A DNA stretch of 64,000 nucleotides from Anoxynatronum buryatiense (GCF_900182905.1 NZ_FXUF01000005.1:62001-126000); one strand, 5' to 3'; shown: positions 1-8,655, counted from the first letter of the stretch. Notes: generated by a model from the letters alone, not told the origin. Program-made: numbers and translations.

Positions 1-1813
1 TTAGCGTTTCTGGCAGCGGCCTTCCGGTATCGGGATCCCAGCCCATGGTTTCGTAGTAGGTTTTTTGCATCACATCCCATTTTTCCATGATGTTTTTGCC
101 TTCTGCCGGTCCGTCCACCGGCGTGGACCCGTATCGAACAGAGGGTTTTTCATCTTCCGCTTTCAGGCCATGTTCCACATTAAACTGGCGCAGCAGGTGA
201 ACAATCCGCTTGCCTGTTCGGAAGGCATCTTCCAGTTCCCAGTTCCATCCGGTGACCGCATTCAGGGATTTCAACAGTTCTTTAGGCTGGGGAGAAATGA
301 TGCGGCAGGTTCCCAGACAGTCATCAATCTGACGAATACCATTGTATTTGGCCGTGAATGCTGCCACGCCCTCATGATCAAAAGGATCTTCCACACCTTC
401 CATCTCCACAAACTGGGGCTGCACCCCGCCAAAGGTGGACTCGATGGTGCCTGTGTTGCTGATGCACGTATCGAAGAGTTCAAACCAGCGGGTAACGCCC
501 CTGTGGTCATGGCCGCGGGGAGCTGCTCCCTTGCCGCCGTAGATGGCCCACTGGGCTGCCTCGCCGCCCACTTTTCGGGAAGCCCGCATGGTGCCTTCTG
601 CCAAAAGGTTGGCAAAACTGCCTTCCCGCCGTGCAATCCGGTTCAACAGGGTTTTGACGGCTTCCACATTTCCCCAAGTCAGGTCCAACCCATTGGTATC
701 TTCTATGGTAAAAACGCCTTTCTCATAGCACTCCATGGCCCATCCTATCACCCATGAGGCTTCATTACAGTCCATTCCCACCTTGTCCACTTCCGACCCC
801 AGCATCACCACCGACCCCAGTTCGGTGTTGCCAATCTGTGGACCCCAGGCAGCCATCTGCTCGTATTCGGGTTCTTCGCCGACGAACCCCTGGTAGGGGC
901 CTTCAGTGACGGTACACTCCTTTACATGGGCAACCGGACACATGTAACAGGGCGTGGATTTCAGCTTGTAGTGTGTCCGCAGGTACTTGCCGCCCATCTC
1001 TTCATGCTCCGGATAAATGCTGGTGGTGTAGTTGCGAACAGGGAGTGCCCCGATGGTGTGCATATTGGAGAAGTTTCCTCCGGTGCCCCATTCATAAACG
1101 CCTGCAAAGGTTTTCCCAAATTCAAACATTTCCTTGTTCACTTGCTTCAAAGCTTCGGGATCTTTTACCGGTACTTTCTGGCTGCCTTTGTAAACGACGA
1201 CTGCTTTCAGCTTTTTCGAACCCATTACCGCCCCCATGCCATTGTGTGCCACCACATGCCCACGGTCTCCCACAATGGCTGCAAAACGCACCAGGTTTTC
1301 GCCGGCGGGCCCAATGCCGTAGACGCTGACTTCCTTTTCACCGGCGCTCAGCTTTTCCCGTATGGCATCTTCCAGCTCCACGGTGTCCATGCCCACCAGA
1401 TCGGCGGCATCTTCCAACCGGGCTTCACCGTTCTGAACCACCAGGTACACCCATTTTTCTGAAGCCCCCTGAACAATGATTCCATCAATCCCGGCCAGTT
1501 TCATGTATGCACCCATAAACCCGTTGGCCTGAGAAGCACCCGCCAGCTCGGTCACTGCTCCCTTGGTTGTGATGTTAAAGGTTCCTGCGCCTACTGCCCC
1601 GCTGCCTGCCAAGGGGCCCGTTGTCATAATCAGCCGGTTTTCCGGGTCGCTCCAGCCCACCGATGGCTTCACCTCATCATACAGGTACTTGGCACCGAAT
1701 CCCACACCGCCAAGCCATGTTTTCGCCATTTCTTCCGTCACCAACTCTTTCGACAAGATGCCGGTGGTCAAATCACAGCGCAGAATCTGTTCTGCATAAC
1801 CATACAAACTCAT
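1..1813 (-). CDS. Aldehyde:ferredoxin oxidoreductase family protein, 3' end cut by window edge
   Basis: AOR-family tungsto/molybdopterin enzyme; the family oxidises aldehydes (or related substrates) to acids and passes electrons to ferredoxin in the cytoplasm. I translated this frame by hand: 604 codons from an ATG at 1813 behind AAAGGAGG, still open at base 1, so only a few C-terminal residues should be missing (family length about 605-620). The N-terminal glycine-rich segment LGGVGFGAKYLYDE fits the pterin-binding domain. Probable [4Fe-4S] ligands are C289, C292 and C499, with C503 and C300 close by. Odd point: the position of the third ligand of Pyrococcus AOR (Cys295) is His here (H296). 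It is the last visible gene of a five-gene operon starting at 5486. The substrate is unknown; the family call is firm. Confidence 0.93.
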   Translation of the reverse strand, partial: MSLYGYAEQILRCDLTTGILSKELVTEEMAKTWLGGVGFGAKYLYDEVKPSVGWSDPENRLIMTTGPLAGSGAVGAGTFNITTKGAVTELAGASQANGFMGAYMKLAGIDGIIVQGASEKWVYLVVQNGEARLEDAADLVGMDTVELEDAIREKLSAGEKEVSVYGIGPAGENLVRFAAIVGDRGHVVAHNGMGAVMGSKKLKAVVVYKGSQKVPVKDPEALKQVNKEMFEFGKTFAGVYEWGTGGNFSNMHTIGALPVRNYTTSIYPEHEEMGGKYLRTHYKLKSTPCYMCPVAHVKECTVTEGPYQGFVGEEPEYEQMAAWGPQIGNTELGSVVMLGSEVDKVGMDCNEASWVIGWAMECYEKGVFTIEDTNGLDLTWGNVEAVKTLLNRIARREGSFANLLAEGTMRASRKVGGEAAQWAIYGGKGAAPRGHDHRGVTRWFELFDTCISNTGTIESTFGGVQPQFVEMEGVEDPFDHEGVAAFTAKYNGIRQIDDCLGTCRIISPQPKELLKSLNAVTGWNWELEDAFRTGKRIVHLLRQFNVEHGLKAEDEKPSVRYGSTPVDGPAEGKNIMEKWDVMQKTYYETMGWDPDTGRPLPETL

Positions 1814-1843
1814 TGCATCTCCTCCTTTGCTCCATTTCCTTCA

Positions 1844-2470
1844 TTACTGGTCGTCCACCATTCGCCTGAGAATTTTTTCCGCCCGGTCCGGATTAAAAAT
1901 GCCGCACTGGCATTGCTTCGCCAGGTCAATGGCATATTCCCGATAATCTCCCCGGCCTTTTTTCAGGTCAAGAACCATCTGTTTTACCAAATTGGCGGAA
2001 ATAAGGCCATGACCGCACATGGTAGTAATTTCCAAAACCGACGCTTCCGGCAGCCGGCCGGTATTGCCCAGAATGCCTCCGGAGAAGTTCACTGTGTGCA
2101 TGTTCAGGCCGGCTTTTTCACAGGCTTTTTTCACTTCCTCCACCACACCGCTGACCACCACCGACATGGCATAGTCAGCTTCTTTCAGTTCGCGAAGAAA
2201 ACCTGCCACCTTTTCCTGTTCGTCAAAAACAAAGTGAATGTAGGAGTTATCTTTCATATTTTTCAGCATTTCTTCGTTGGAACTGCGGAAAATGGGTCCG
2301 GAAAACACTTCTCCATAGTTCACCGGTTCATATTTGACGATAATGTTGAAGATTTCCCGGAGCTTATCGGCTGACTGAACGTTGTTGAATCCCTGCGCTG
2401 CCATGGACAGTACCACAAAATCACGGTTCAGATCTGATGGTTCTCCTTTTCGGTGCAATGAGTGGGTCAT
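1844..2470 (-). CDS. Unknown protein of the AOR operon, 208 aa
   Basis: I do not recognise a named family. The protein is soluble, with no signal peptide or membrane segment. Its N-terminal half is mixed alpha/beta. The C-terminal half has a conserved-looking patch EITTMCGHGLIS followed by a Lys/Arg-rich helix and a terminal KQCQCGIFNPDRAEKIL. The Cys, His and CxC residues could bind metal or a cluster, but this is inference. Its ATG overlaps the TGA of the upstream ferredoxin gene by four bases (ATGA), so the two are translationally coupled. The AOR gene follows 30 bases downstream. The context suggests an accessory or partner subunit of the AOR. Confidence 0.85.
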   Translation of the reverse strand: MTHSLHRKGEPSDLNRDFVVLSMAAQGFNNVQSADKLREIFNIIVKYEPVNYGEVFSGPIFRSSNEEMLKNMKDNSYIHFVFDEQEKVAGFLRELKEADYAMSVVVSGVVEEVKKACEKAGLNMHTVNFSGGILGNTGRLPEASVLEITTMCGHGLISANLVKQMVLDLKKGRGDYREYAIDLAKQCQCGIFNPDRAEKILRRMVDDQ

Positions 2471-3198
2471 TTCGCCACCATCCTTCCCAAACCAACATTC
2501 ACTTTTCCGTTGGGTGCTACCCGCAGGCCGGCTTTTTCAACTTCCTGCATCACGGGGATGGAGCCATCTGCCGACACTTTGCCCACAATGTCCAGACTGA
2601 AGACAGTTTCTGTTGCCTGGGCTGCTTCACGGATAATATCAAAAACTTCTTCTGCCTGTTCCAGGGGAGCGATGAATTCCACAATGGCGGAAAGTACTTT
2701 TTCGTTGGCAGCATCTGTCTTTAACTGGCCGGTGTTTTCATCGGTGATCAGTTCGGTCAAAGGATTGCAGGGTTCCAGTTTGATGCCGGATTCCAGCAAA
2801 CGTCGGATCACCGGCTCAGTTTCTTTCAACCGAAGTCCAATGCCCGGCCGGCCAAACTCCAGGCCAATACCAATCGTTCCTTCAGGAAACCGGTTGGTGA
2901 TATCGGTGGTTTTCATTTCTTCCGTTCCCCTTCCTGGAACATTAGTTCCTTTGTGGGGGTTAAAGGGGTCGCTGAAGGCACTTCGCAAGATACGGGGCCA
3001 GTCCAGGGCTTCCTGAACAAAAGCATCCGTCGGACATACCCGCGCCCGGTAGCAGACAGCGCATTCCACACACTCATCCCTGTTAATAAACGCATAGGCT
3101 TTCTGGTCTTTGCTGCGCCCGCTGTATTCAATGGCCGCTACCGGGCAATAGTTCAGGCATTTCTGGCAGCCGATGCACTTTTCTTGATCAATATACAT
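2467..3198 (-). CDS. Two-cluster ferredoxin with unknown C-terminal domain, 243 aa
   Basis: Residues 1-55 form a bacterial-type ferredoxin. The first cluster motif CIGCQKCLNYCP is canonical; the second, CVECAVCYRARVCP, has five rather than three residues before the last Cys. Residues 90-243 form a domain I do not recognise, probably alpha/beta, containing LEFGRPGIGLRLKE and ending VGLGRMVAK. The likely role is electron transfer to or from the AOR encoded two genes downstream, with the tail docking to a partner. The ATG at 3198 follows GGATGG at a usable distance. A 145-base gap separates it from the upstream 420-residue gene, and its stop overlaps the next start. Confidence 0.9.
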   Translation of the reverse strand: MYIDQEKCIGCQKCLNYCPVAAIEYSGRSKDQKAYAFINRDECVECAVCYRARVCPTDAFVQEALDWPRILRSAFSDPFNPHKGTNVPGRGTEEMKTTDITNRFPEGTIGIGLEFGRPGIGLRLKETEPVIRRLLESGIKLEPCNPLTELITDENTGQLKTDAANEKVLSAIVEFIAPLEQAEEVFDIIREAAQATETVFSLDIVGKVSADGSIPVMQEVEKAGLRVAPNGKVNVGLGRMVAK

Positions 3199-3343
3199 GC
3201 TTATTCACCATCCTTCGTTTACCATCCATTATTGTAGAAAAAGCATCCTGGGACTGCCAGATAACCGCTCCATGAATCTTGTGCACAAAACAACCACCTG
3301 GCAATCCTGGAGTGCTTTAGAGATGAAGTCTGACAGAAAACCG

Positions 3344-4606
3344 CTAGATGCGATGTAGCTTTCGGGCCGGAATGAAGGAGAGTCCTTTTTCCGTCAAAGC
3401 TGCTGCGGTTCGATTGACGGCCTGATGCTTGTCCAGATAATTCTGCTCCAGGCTGGCCATATCGCCGGCTTCCAGAATTTCCGATTTGTCCCGGAAGTAG
3501 TGGAGAATGCTGGAAGGGCTTTCCCGTTCGGCTTCCACATCCGGGTCTCCGCCTTCATGCTTGGCAGCAATGTTAGGTACGCTGGCGGCTATTTCCAGCA
3601 GTTCATCCCTTCGGTTGTAGGGCTGCCGCACAATACTCTGGTAGGTTTCAGTAATGTGGTGTTCAATGCGCACATTGTTTTCTAGATCCAATCGATTGCG
3701 AATGAGCGAACTGATTTCAATGGTTTCATTATCCACGGAGTTGCTCAGGTTAAAGCCCACCAGGGGGGTGGTGCCGTCATCCCGCGAAAACATTTTGGCC
3801 ATCATCAGTGTCCAGAGTACCGAGAAGGGATTGTCGTTACCCATGAACACAGATATCTTGAATTCAATGTCAATTCCCATCTTGTGAAGCATATAGGCGA
3901 TGAACACAGTGCCGGGATTGATGTTTAGTACCTGACTGACACCATACTGGGTATAGTAATAGAGGTATTCGTCAATCCATTTCAATGGATGTTTGTTGGG
4001 TTGTCCAATACCGCCGAAATAGCCGGTGATGGTCTCCGGTCCTCCCAAATGAACGTTGGAGCCGTCTGTTCCTTTGGTATCCAGTGTCTCCACATAGCTG
4101 GCCCCGATGATTTCCATGGCGGCAGCGATGGCGATGGTGTCTCCGTTGTCTCCTTCTGCTTCTTTCATTTTACGCACCCGAATATAACGGCCGGGCATCA
4201 TTTCTTTTTTTTCAATGGCTTGTTTGGCTTCGGTGATCAGCCAAGGAAAGTACTGCAGCGCACTGATTTCAAGGGTAACTGCCTTGCCTTCCTCAAAATA
4301 GGTGCGGGCTGCCAAATCCCCCATGATATTCTGACGGTATTCGCCTACGGTGATAAACGCGCCCTGATCCCGCTGTTCCATCAACCATTCCAGATCCTTC
4401 ACATAGGGTGAATTCATCCGCTTCAACCGATCCATCATCACCGGCAGCTGCCGGGCCTGGCGGGCTTTGGCATTGATCTGCTCGGGTGTTCCGTATTTGC
4501 CAACCACCCGTGTAATTTCCTGGATCAGCGGGTTTCCCGGATCCTTTAAAAATGCATTAATCTCTTCCACTCGTTTCAGGTCAATTTCCAATCGATCTTT
4601 CAACAC
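3344..4606 (-). CDS. Unknown 420-aa protein of the AOR operon
   Basis: I cannot name this family. It is cytoplasmic with a helical N-terminus of about 90 residues. A core at roughly 95-300 is rich in conserved-looking glycine and acidic segments (LDTKGTDGSNVHLGGPET; ISVFMGNDNPFSVLW) that could form a TIM-barrel-like or transferase fold, but that is only an impression. The C-terminus is charged and helical. A GTG start is preceded by AAAGGAG at a rather long 11-base spacing; an earlier ATG at 4610 is in another frame and stops quickly. It lies between the ThiF-like gene and the ferredoxin gene, so a role in AOR substrate supply or cofactor handling is plausible but unproven. Confidence 0.85.
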   Translation of the reverse strand: MLKDRLEIDLKRVEEINAFLKDPGNPLIQEITRVVGKYGTPEQINAKARQARQLPVMMDRLKRMNSPYVKDLEWLMEQRDQGAFITVGEYRQNIMGDLAARTYFEEGKAVTLEISALQYFPWLITEAKQAIEKKEMMPGRYIRVRKMKEAEGDNGDTIAIAAAMEIIGASYVETLDTKGTDGSNVHLGGPETITGYFGGIGQPNKHPLKWIDEYLYYYTQYGVSQVLNINPGTVFIAYMLHKMGIDIEFKISVFMGNDNPFSVLWTLMMAKMFSRDDGTTPLVGFNLSNSVDNETIEISSLIRNRLDLENNVRIEHHITETYQSIVRQPYNRRDELLEIAASVPNIAAKHEGGDPDVEAERESPSSILHYFRDKSEILEAGDMASLEQNYLDKHQAVNRTAAALTEKGLSFIPARKLHRI

Positions 4607-4628
4607 GCATCTTCACGCTCCTTTTTTG

Positions 4629-5486
4629 TTATACTTCTATGGTCTGCACCGTCCCCTGATATGCGTCCATAATCAGCATCCGGTTGCGGATCAACGTCCC
4701 TTTTCCCGTGATCACTTTAATGGCCTCCTGTACCTGCCAGGCAGCGACCATGGCGGGGCTGGCGGAGGGTGTTCCCATCACTTTTTCAGCGCCCTTCCCA
4801 TCCTGTGAAACACGCATCAACCCGGCAACCCGCTGGTCTTCGGGGAAAACTGTCATCACTTGCCCCCGAAAACCGGCAACGGCACCATGAATCCAGGGAA
4901 TGTTCAGTTCCACGGCCGCCTGCATCAAGTGATTTCGCGAATCTGACGAATCAAGGCAATCCATCAGCAGTTGGCAGTCTTTAAAGCAGTTGATAAAATC
5001 TTCTGCTGTGCATTTCATTGCCACCGCAACGGCTTCGACGGCTGGATTGATTTCCCGGATCCTTCCAACGGCAGCGTCTGCCTTGGAGGTACCCAGCAAA
5101 TCATACCGGGAAAGCGTTTGCCGGTTAAGATTACTTTCTTCAAAGTCATCGCCATCCACACAAACGATGGATCCAAACCCCATTCGTGCCGCCAGTTCTG
5201 CCACATGTCCTCCCAATCCGCCTGCGCCCGCAATGCCAATACGGCTGCGGATAAGAGCTGTTTGCCCGGCAGTGCCAATGGCACGTATATTTCGCACGTA
5301 TTTCTCAGGAATAATCCCTTGCGCCAGGCAGCGAATTTCGAGAATATGAACACTCACATCAAACTGCTTCTGAATTTCCAGCAGCGTTGTCCATACAATT
5401 GACTTGTACCGCTGATTCTGAGATGTTTCTATGACCCGACTGCCTCTCCTGATCGATTCGTCTATTTCTTTCCATTGACCGTCCAC
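4629..5486 (-). CDS. ThiF/MoeB/HesA-family E1-like adenylyltransferase, 285 aa
   Basis: E1-like enzymes adenylate the C-terminal glycine of MoaD/ThiS-type sulfur carriers during pterin-cofactor or thiamine synthesis. The Rossmann nucleotide site IGIAGAGGLGGHVAELAARMG lies near residues 90-110. It is followed by VCVDGDDFEESNLNRQ, the family's D-x-N-R signature, and LMDCLDSSDSRN. The zinc CxxC pairs of classical MoeB are not evident. About 75 N-terminal residues precede the E1 core, as I recall for ThiF-like proteins next to AOR genes. The start is a GTG with GAGGTG upstream. It is the first gene of the operon, 23 bases before the next gene, and is likely to serve pterin sulfuration for the AOR. 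No MoaD-like carrier gene is visible here. Confidence 0.88.
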   Translation of the reverse strand: MDGQWKEIDESIRRGSRVIETSQNQRYKSIVWTTLLEIQKQFDVSVHILEIRCLAQGIIPEKYVRNIRAIGTAGQTALIRSRIGIAGAGGLGGHVAELAARMGFGSIVCVDGDDFEESNLNRQTLSRYDLLGTSKADAAVGRIREINPAVEAVAVAMKCTAEDFINCFKDCQLLMDCLDSSDSRNHLMQAAVELNIPWIHGAVAGFRGQVMTVFPEDQRVAGLMRVSQDGKGAEKVMGTPSASPAMVAAWQVQEAIKVITGKGTLIRNRMLIMDAYQGTVQTIEV

Positions 5487-5595
5487 TCCCTAGCACCTCA
5501 CTTTGCAGGTCAGAAACGCCTTGATTCTCCAGCATGATGTTTCCTTTATGATTATGATCAACATTGTGATTTTTTAATGGTTTCCACATTAATAA

Positions 5596-5611
5596 TGCAA
5601 AGAGTGTGCCA
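5596..5611 (-). promoter_or_regulatory. Sigma-54 (RpoN) promoter of the AOR operon
   Basis: On the minus strand the sequence TGGCAC-ACTCT-TTGCA matches the -24/-12 consensus exactly, with the GG and GC dinucleotides correctly spaced. Transcription should begin near 5584, about 100 bases before the ThiF-like GTG. The repeat arrays at 5673-5730 and 5771-5820 lie upstream where enhancer-binding activators normally bind. Confidence 0.9.
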
Positions 5612-5672
5612 TCTCTGAAAAGTGTGTATTTTCAGCATTTAGTGCCCGTCTTGGAACATCTGATTAAAACTT

Positions 5673-5730
5673 GTTTCATTATTTGTTTCATAATTCGTTT
5701 CATTTGTTTCATATGTTTCATTTGTTTCAA
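5673..5730 (-). repeat. Six direct repeats of GTTTCAT, likely activator (enhancer) sites
   Basis: On the plus strand GTTTCAT or GTTTCAA begins at 5673, 5685, 5697, 5706, 5715 and 5724, with periods of 12, 12, 9, 9 and 9. The array lies about 90-145 bases upstream of the predicted start of the sigma-54 transcript. That is the classical distance for an upstream activating sequence; a repeat with no function is the alternative. Confidence 0.7.
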
Positions 5731-5770
5731 CCATTACGCTTGCTGCCGCCTCTTAATGACGCAACTTCTG

Positions 5771-5820
5771 CCCGTTACTTGCTGTTACTTACTGTTACTT
5801 GCTGTTACTTACTGTTAGTA
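5771..5820 (-). repeat. Ten-base tandem repeat CTGTTACTTR, second upstream array
   Basis: The motif GTTACTT recurs at 5774, 5784, 5794 and 5804, with a partial fifth copy, at an exact 10-base period (about one helical turn). It sits upstream of the GTTTCAT array and the sigma-54 promoter. It could be a second activator or IHF-type site, or simple tandem-repeat expansion. Confidence 0.6.
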
Positions 5821-5964
5821 GTCTTTAATTGCGGCATAAAAAAACTGAACCCCATCATTGATGGAGCTCAGCAGTCTGGTTATCTTATCATCTGTCAATT
5901 TTACCGGGAATATTTCAGTACAGCAGCTGTTTCTTTTTTTCCATGCTGTTTTCAGCACTCAAAA

Positions 5965-7053
5965 TCAGGGGGCCAGCGCTTCCAGTTTGGCAATCACCGC
6001 GTCTCCCACGTCACTGGTGGTGGCGGTGCCACCCAGATCAGGCGTGAGGGCCTGCTCTTCCTGAAGCACCGCTTCCATGGCTTCGAGAATGGCGGCTCCC
6101 CAATCTTCCCGGCCGAAGAAGTCCATCATCTGACTGGCGGACCAGATGGCCGCCAGGGGGTTGGATTTCTGCTGCCCGGCGATGTCGGGAGCTGACCCGT
6201 GGATGGGCTCGAACATGGAGGGGTACTTTCTCTCCGGGTTCAGATTGGCACCTGCGGCCAGGCCCATACCGCCAGCGATGGCGGCTCCCAGGTCGGTGAG
6301 GATATCACCAAAGAGGTTGGAGGTGACCACCACTTCAAAGCGTCCCGGATCACGCACCATGAACATGGCGGCAGCGTCTACCAGGTAGGAATAGGTGACC
6401 ACCTCGGGGTACTCCCGGGCCACTTCCTGAAACACCTGGTCCCAGAACACCATGGAATAGTTCAGGGCATTGGCTTTACTGATACTGGTCAGGCTTCGTC
6501 CTTCTTTTCGGGCCACTTCGAAGGCGTGACGGATGATGCGCTCCGTTCCCTTCCGGGAAAAGACGCCGGTTTGCAGCACCACTTCTTCCGGCTGACCCTT
6601 AAAAAGCCAGTCGCCGGCACCAGCATACTCTCCTTCGGAGTTTTCCCGAATTACCGTCATATTCACGGCTTCCCGCTCCACACCCTTTAGAGGGCAGGGG
6701 GCGCCCTTTAACAGCTTCACCGGCCGCAGGTTGACGTATTGGTCAAAGCCTTTTCGAATCTTTAAGAGCAGGTCCCACAGGGAGATATGATCTGGAACAC
6801 CCGGGTAACCCACGGCTCCCAGGAAGATGGCGTCAAAGGCTTTCAGCTGTTCCAGCCCGTCGTCGGCCATCATTTTTCCTTCCCGCAGGTAATATTCGCA
6901 GCCCCAGGGGAATGCTTCGAAGGTAAAGGCCACGCTGCTGTCCAGTGCCTGGATTTTTTCCAGCACCTTCACACCTTCAGCTACCACTTCAGGACCCACC
7001 CCGTCGCCTCCGATAACGGCTATTTTAAATGGTTGTGTCGTTGGTTCTGTCAT
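5965..7053 (-). CDS. Tartrate/D-malate-type beta-decarboxylating dehydrogenase, 362 aa
   Basis: A member of the isopropylmalate/isocitrate/tartrate dehydrogenase family, NAD-dependent with Mg/Mn. Visible signatures are IAVIGGDGVGPEVV at the N-terminus, the substrate loop VIRENSEGEYAGAG near 135, the catalytic Lys in SISKANALNYS near 190, and the metal-binding NLFGDILTDLGAAI near 245. GDWLFKG and the overall length point to the tartrate dehydrogenase/D-malate dehydrogenase branch rather than LeuB. It ends the serA transcription unit, starting 18 bases after the serA stop. Its true substrate in serine metabolism is an open question; a leucine or isocitrate role is less likely because no leu or TCA genes adjoin. 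Confidence 0.88.
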   Translation of the reverse strand: MTEPTTQPFKIAVIGGDGVGPEVVAEGVKVLEKIQALDSSVAFTFEAFPWGCEYYLREGKMMADDGLEQLKAFDAIFLGAVGYPGVPDHISLWDLLLKIRKGFDQYVNLRPVKLLKGAPCPLKGVEREAVNMTVIRENSEGEYAGAGDWLFKGQPEEVVLQTGVFSRKGTERIIRHAFEVARKEGRSLTSISKANALNYSMVFWDQVFQEVAREYPEVVTYSYLVDAAAMFMVRDPGRFEVVVTSNLFGDILTDLGAAIAGGMGLAAGANLNPERKYPSMFEPIHGSAPDIAGQQKSNPLAAIWSASQMMDFFGREDWGAAILEAMEAVLQEEQALTPDLGGTATTSDVGDAVIAKLEALAP

Positions 7054-7071
7054 TAGTCTGCTCCTTTCCGC

Positions 7072-8655
7072 CTATGCCATCTTGACGAACTGCACCTTCA
7101 GAATACCGTCCACCGTGGTGATCTTGTTCAGGTCTGCTTCTGTGGGCTCTGTGTCGATGGCCATGAACATCATGGCTTTCTCTCCCTGTACGTTGCGACT
7201 TACCTGCATGGTGGCAATGTTGATATTGTTCTGCCCCAGCATGGTACCAATTTTGCCGATCATTCCCGGTTGGTCGATGTTTTCAGCAATGAGCATGTAA
7301 TCGGTGGGAATGACATCAAAGACAAACCCATTAACTTCGGCAATGCGCAGTTCGTTTTTACCGAAAACAGTGCCGCCGATGGTGAAGGTTTTTTCTTTCG
7401 AGTGGACCTTCAGCTGAATGAAGTTCAGGTAGTGTTCGTTGTCGGCAATTTTGCTTTCCACTACTTCGATGCCCCGGTTTTTCGCCAGCAGACCTGCGTT
7501 CACATAGTTCACCTTTTCCTGAATCACCGGCTCCATGAGTCCTTTCAAGACTGCCAGGGTGATCATTTCCGTTTCCATTTTGGCGGTTTCACCGCTGTAG
7601 ATGATTTCAAGCTGTTCCACCGGCTCTTTGTTCAGCTGGTAGTAGCATTTGCCCATGATTTCACCCAGTTTCAGGCTCTGCTTCACCTGCTCCAGCTCCT
7701 GGCGCTGCATGGTGGGCATGTTCACGGCGTTGGGTACCACTTCGCCCCGCAGGGCACTGAGTACCTCGTGGGCAATGCTGACACCCACATTGTCCTGCGC
7801 TTCCACGGTATCAGCCCCAATGTGAGGGGTCTGAATGATGTGTTCCAGATCAAAAAGGGGCGAGGTGGTGGCGGGTTCATCCTGCAGCACATCCACGCCG
7901 CCGGCAACCACAATACCCTCTGTCACTGCCCAAGCAATGGCTTCTTCGTCGATGATGCCTCCCCGGGCGCAGTTGACAATGTGTAGGCCCTTTTTCGCCA
8001 GGGAAAACTGCTCTTTACCGATCATTCCCAGGGTTTCCTTGGTTTTAGGCGTGTGGACGGTGAGGAAGTCGGCTTCCTGCATCAGTTCTGCCAGGGTTTC
8101 TTTTTTCTCTACACCAAATTTTTCAAATCGGCTGTCGGCAATGTAAGGGTCGTAGGCAATCACCTTCATATCAAAGGCTTGCAGCCGAGTGGCCACCAAA
8201 GCACCAATACGTCCCAGGCCCACAATGCCCACGGTTTTTCGGTAGAGCTCGGTGCCGGTGAAGGGAGAACGGTCCCAGATGCGGTTCTTCATGGCCGTGT
8301 TGGCCTGGGGGCTTTTGCGGCTGGAAGCCAGCATCAGCCCGATGGTGTGCTCTGCAGCGGATACACTGTTGGCATCAGGGGTATTCACCACGATGACCCC
8401 GTGCTTGGTGGCGGCGGTCATGTCGATGTTGTCCACCCCGTTGCCGGCCCGGCCCACCACTTTCACATTGGCGGCATGGGCGAAGAATTCTTCGTCAATT
8501 TTCGTGGCACTGCGCACCACAATGGCATCATAGTCAGGGATGATTGCCAGCAGTTCTTCCCGGGGAATTTTTAACTTTAGGTCCACCTGAGCGCCGGATG
8601 CCTGCAACACCTCCATGCCTTTATCCGATATTTTTTCTGCCACAATGATTTTCAT
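7072..8655 (-). CDS. serA: D-3-phosphoglycerate dehydrogenase (long form with ACT domain), 527 aa
   Basis: Catalyses the first step of serine biosynthesis, 3-phosphoglycerate to 3-phosphohydroxypyruvate with NAD. The substrate domain is followed by a Rossmann domain with GIVGLGRIGALVA (about 145-157). Catalytic residues are visible in NCARGGIID (Arg), the Glu of QDEPAT, and the His in TPHIGAD near 280. Residues about 320-450 are the regulatory intervening domain and the last 75 form an ACT domain (MIGKIGTMLGQNNINIATMQ) for serine feedback. An ATG at 8655 follows AGGAGG. Its mRNA leader contains the serine T-box riboswitch at 8850-9100, so transcription should rise when tRNA-Ser is uncharged. 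Confidence 0.97.
   Translation of the reverse strand: MKIIVAEKISDKGMEVLQASGAQVDLKLKIPREELLAIIPDYDAIVVRSATKIDEEFFAHAANVKVVGRAGNGVDNIDMTAATKHGVIVVNTPDANSVSAAEHTIGLMLASSRKSPQANTAMKNRIWDRSPFTGTELYRKTVGIVGLGRIGALVATRLQAFDMKVIAYDPYIADSRFEKFGVEKKETLAELMQEADFLTVHTPKTKETLGMIGKEQFSLAKKGLHIVNCARGGIIDEEAIAWAVTEGIVVAGGVDVLQDEPATTSPLFDLEHIIQTPHIGADTVEAQDNVGVSIAHEVLSALRGEVVPNAVNMPTMQRQELEQVKQSLKLGEIMGKCYYQLNKEPVEQLEIIYSGETAKMETEMITLAVLKGLMEPVIQEKVNYVNAGLLAKNRGIEVVESKIADNEHYLNFIQLKVHSKEKTFTIGGTVFGKNELRIAEVNGFVFDVIPTDYMLIAENIDQPGMIGKIGTMLGQNNINIATMQVSRNVQGEKAMMFMAIDTEPTEADLNKITTVDGILKVQFVKMA

Noticed and set aside
1-3. TTA at the left edge, read as a TAA stop of the aldehyde oxidoreductase
   Set aside because: The gene's codons end on positions 4-2, so the TAA at 3-1 is out of frame; the gene runs off the edge.
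5606-5818. 70-codon plus-strand frame rich in Phe, Ile and Cys
   Set aside because: It is produced by the GTTTCAT and GTTACTT repeats, has no ribosome site and overlaps the enhancer region of the minus-strand operon.
5673-5820. Repeat arrays as a CRISPR
   Set aside because: Units are 7-10 bases with 2-5 base gaps, far too short, and there are no spacers or cas genes.
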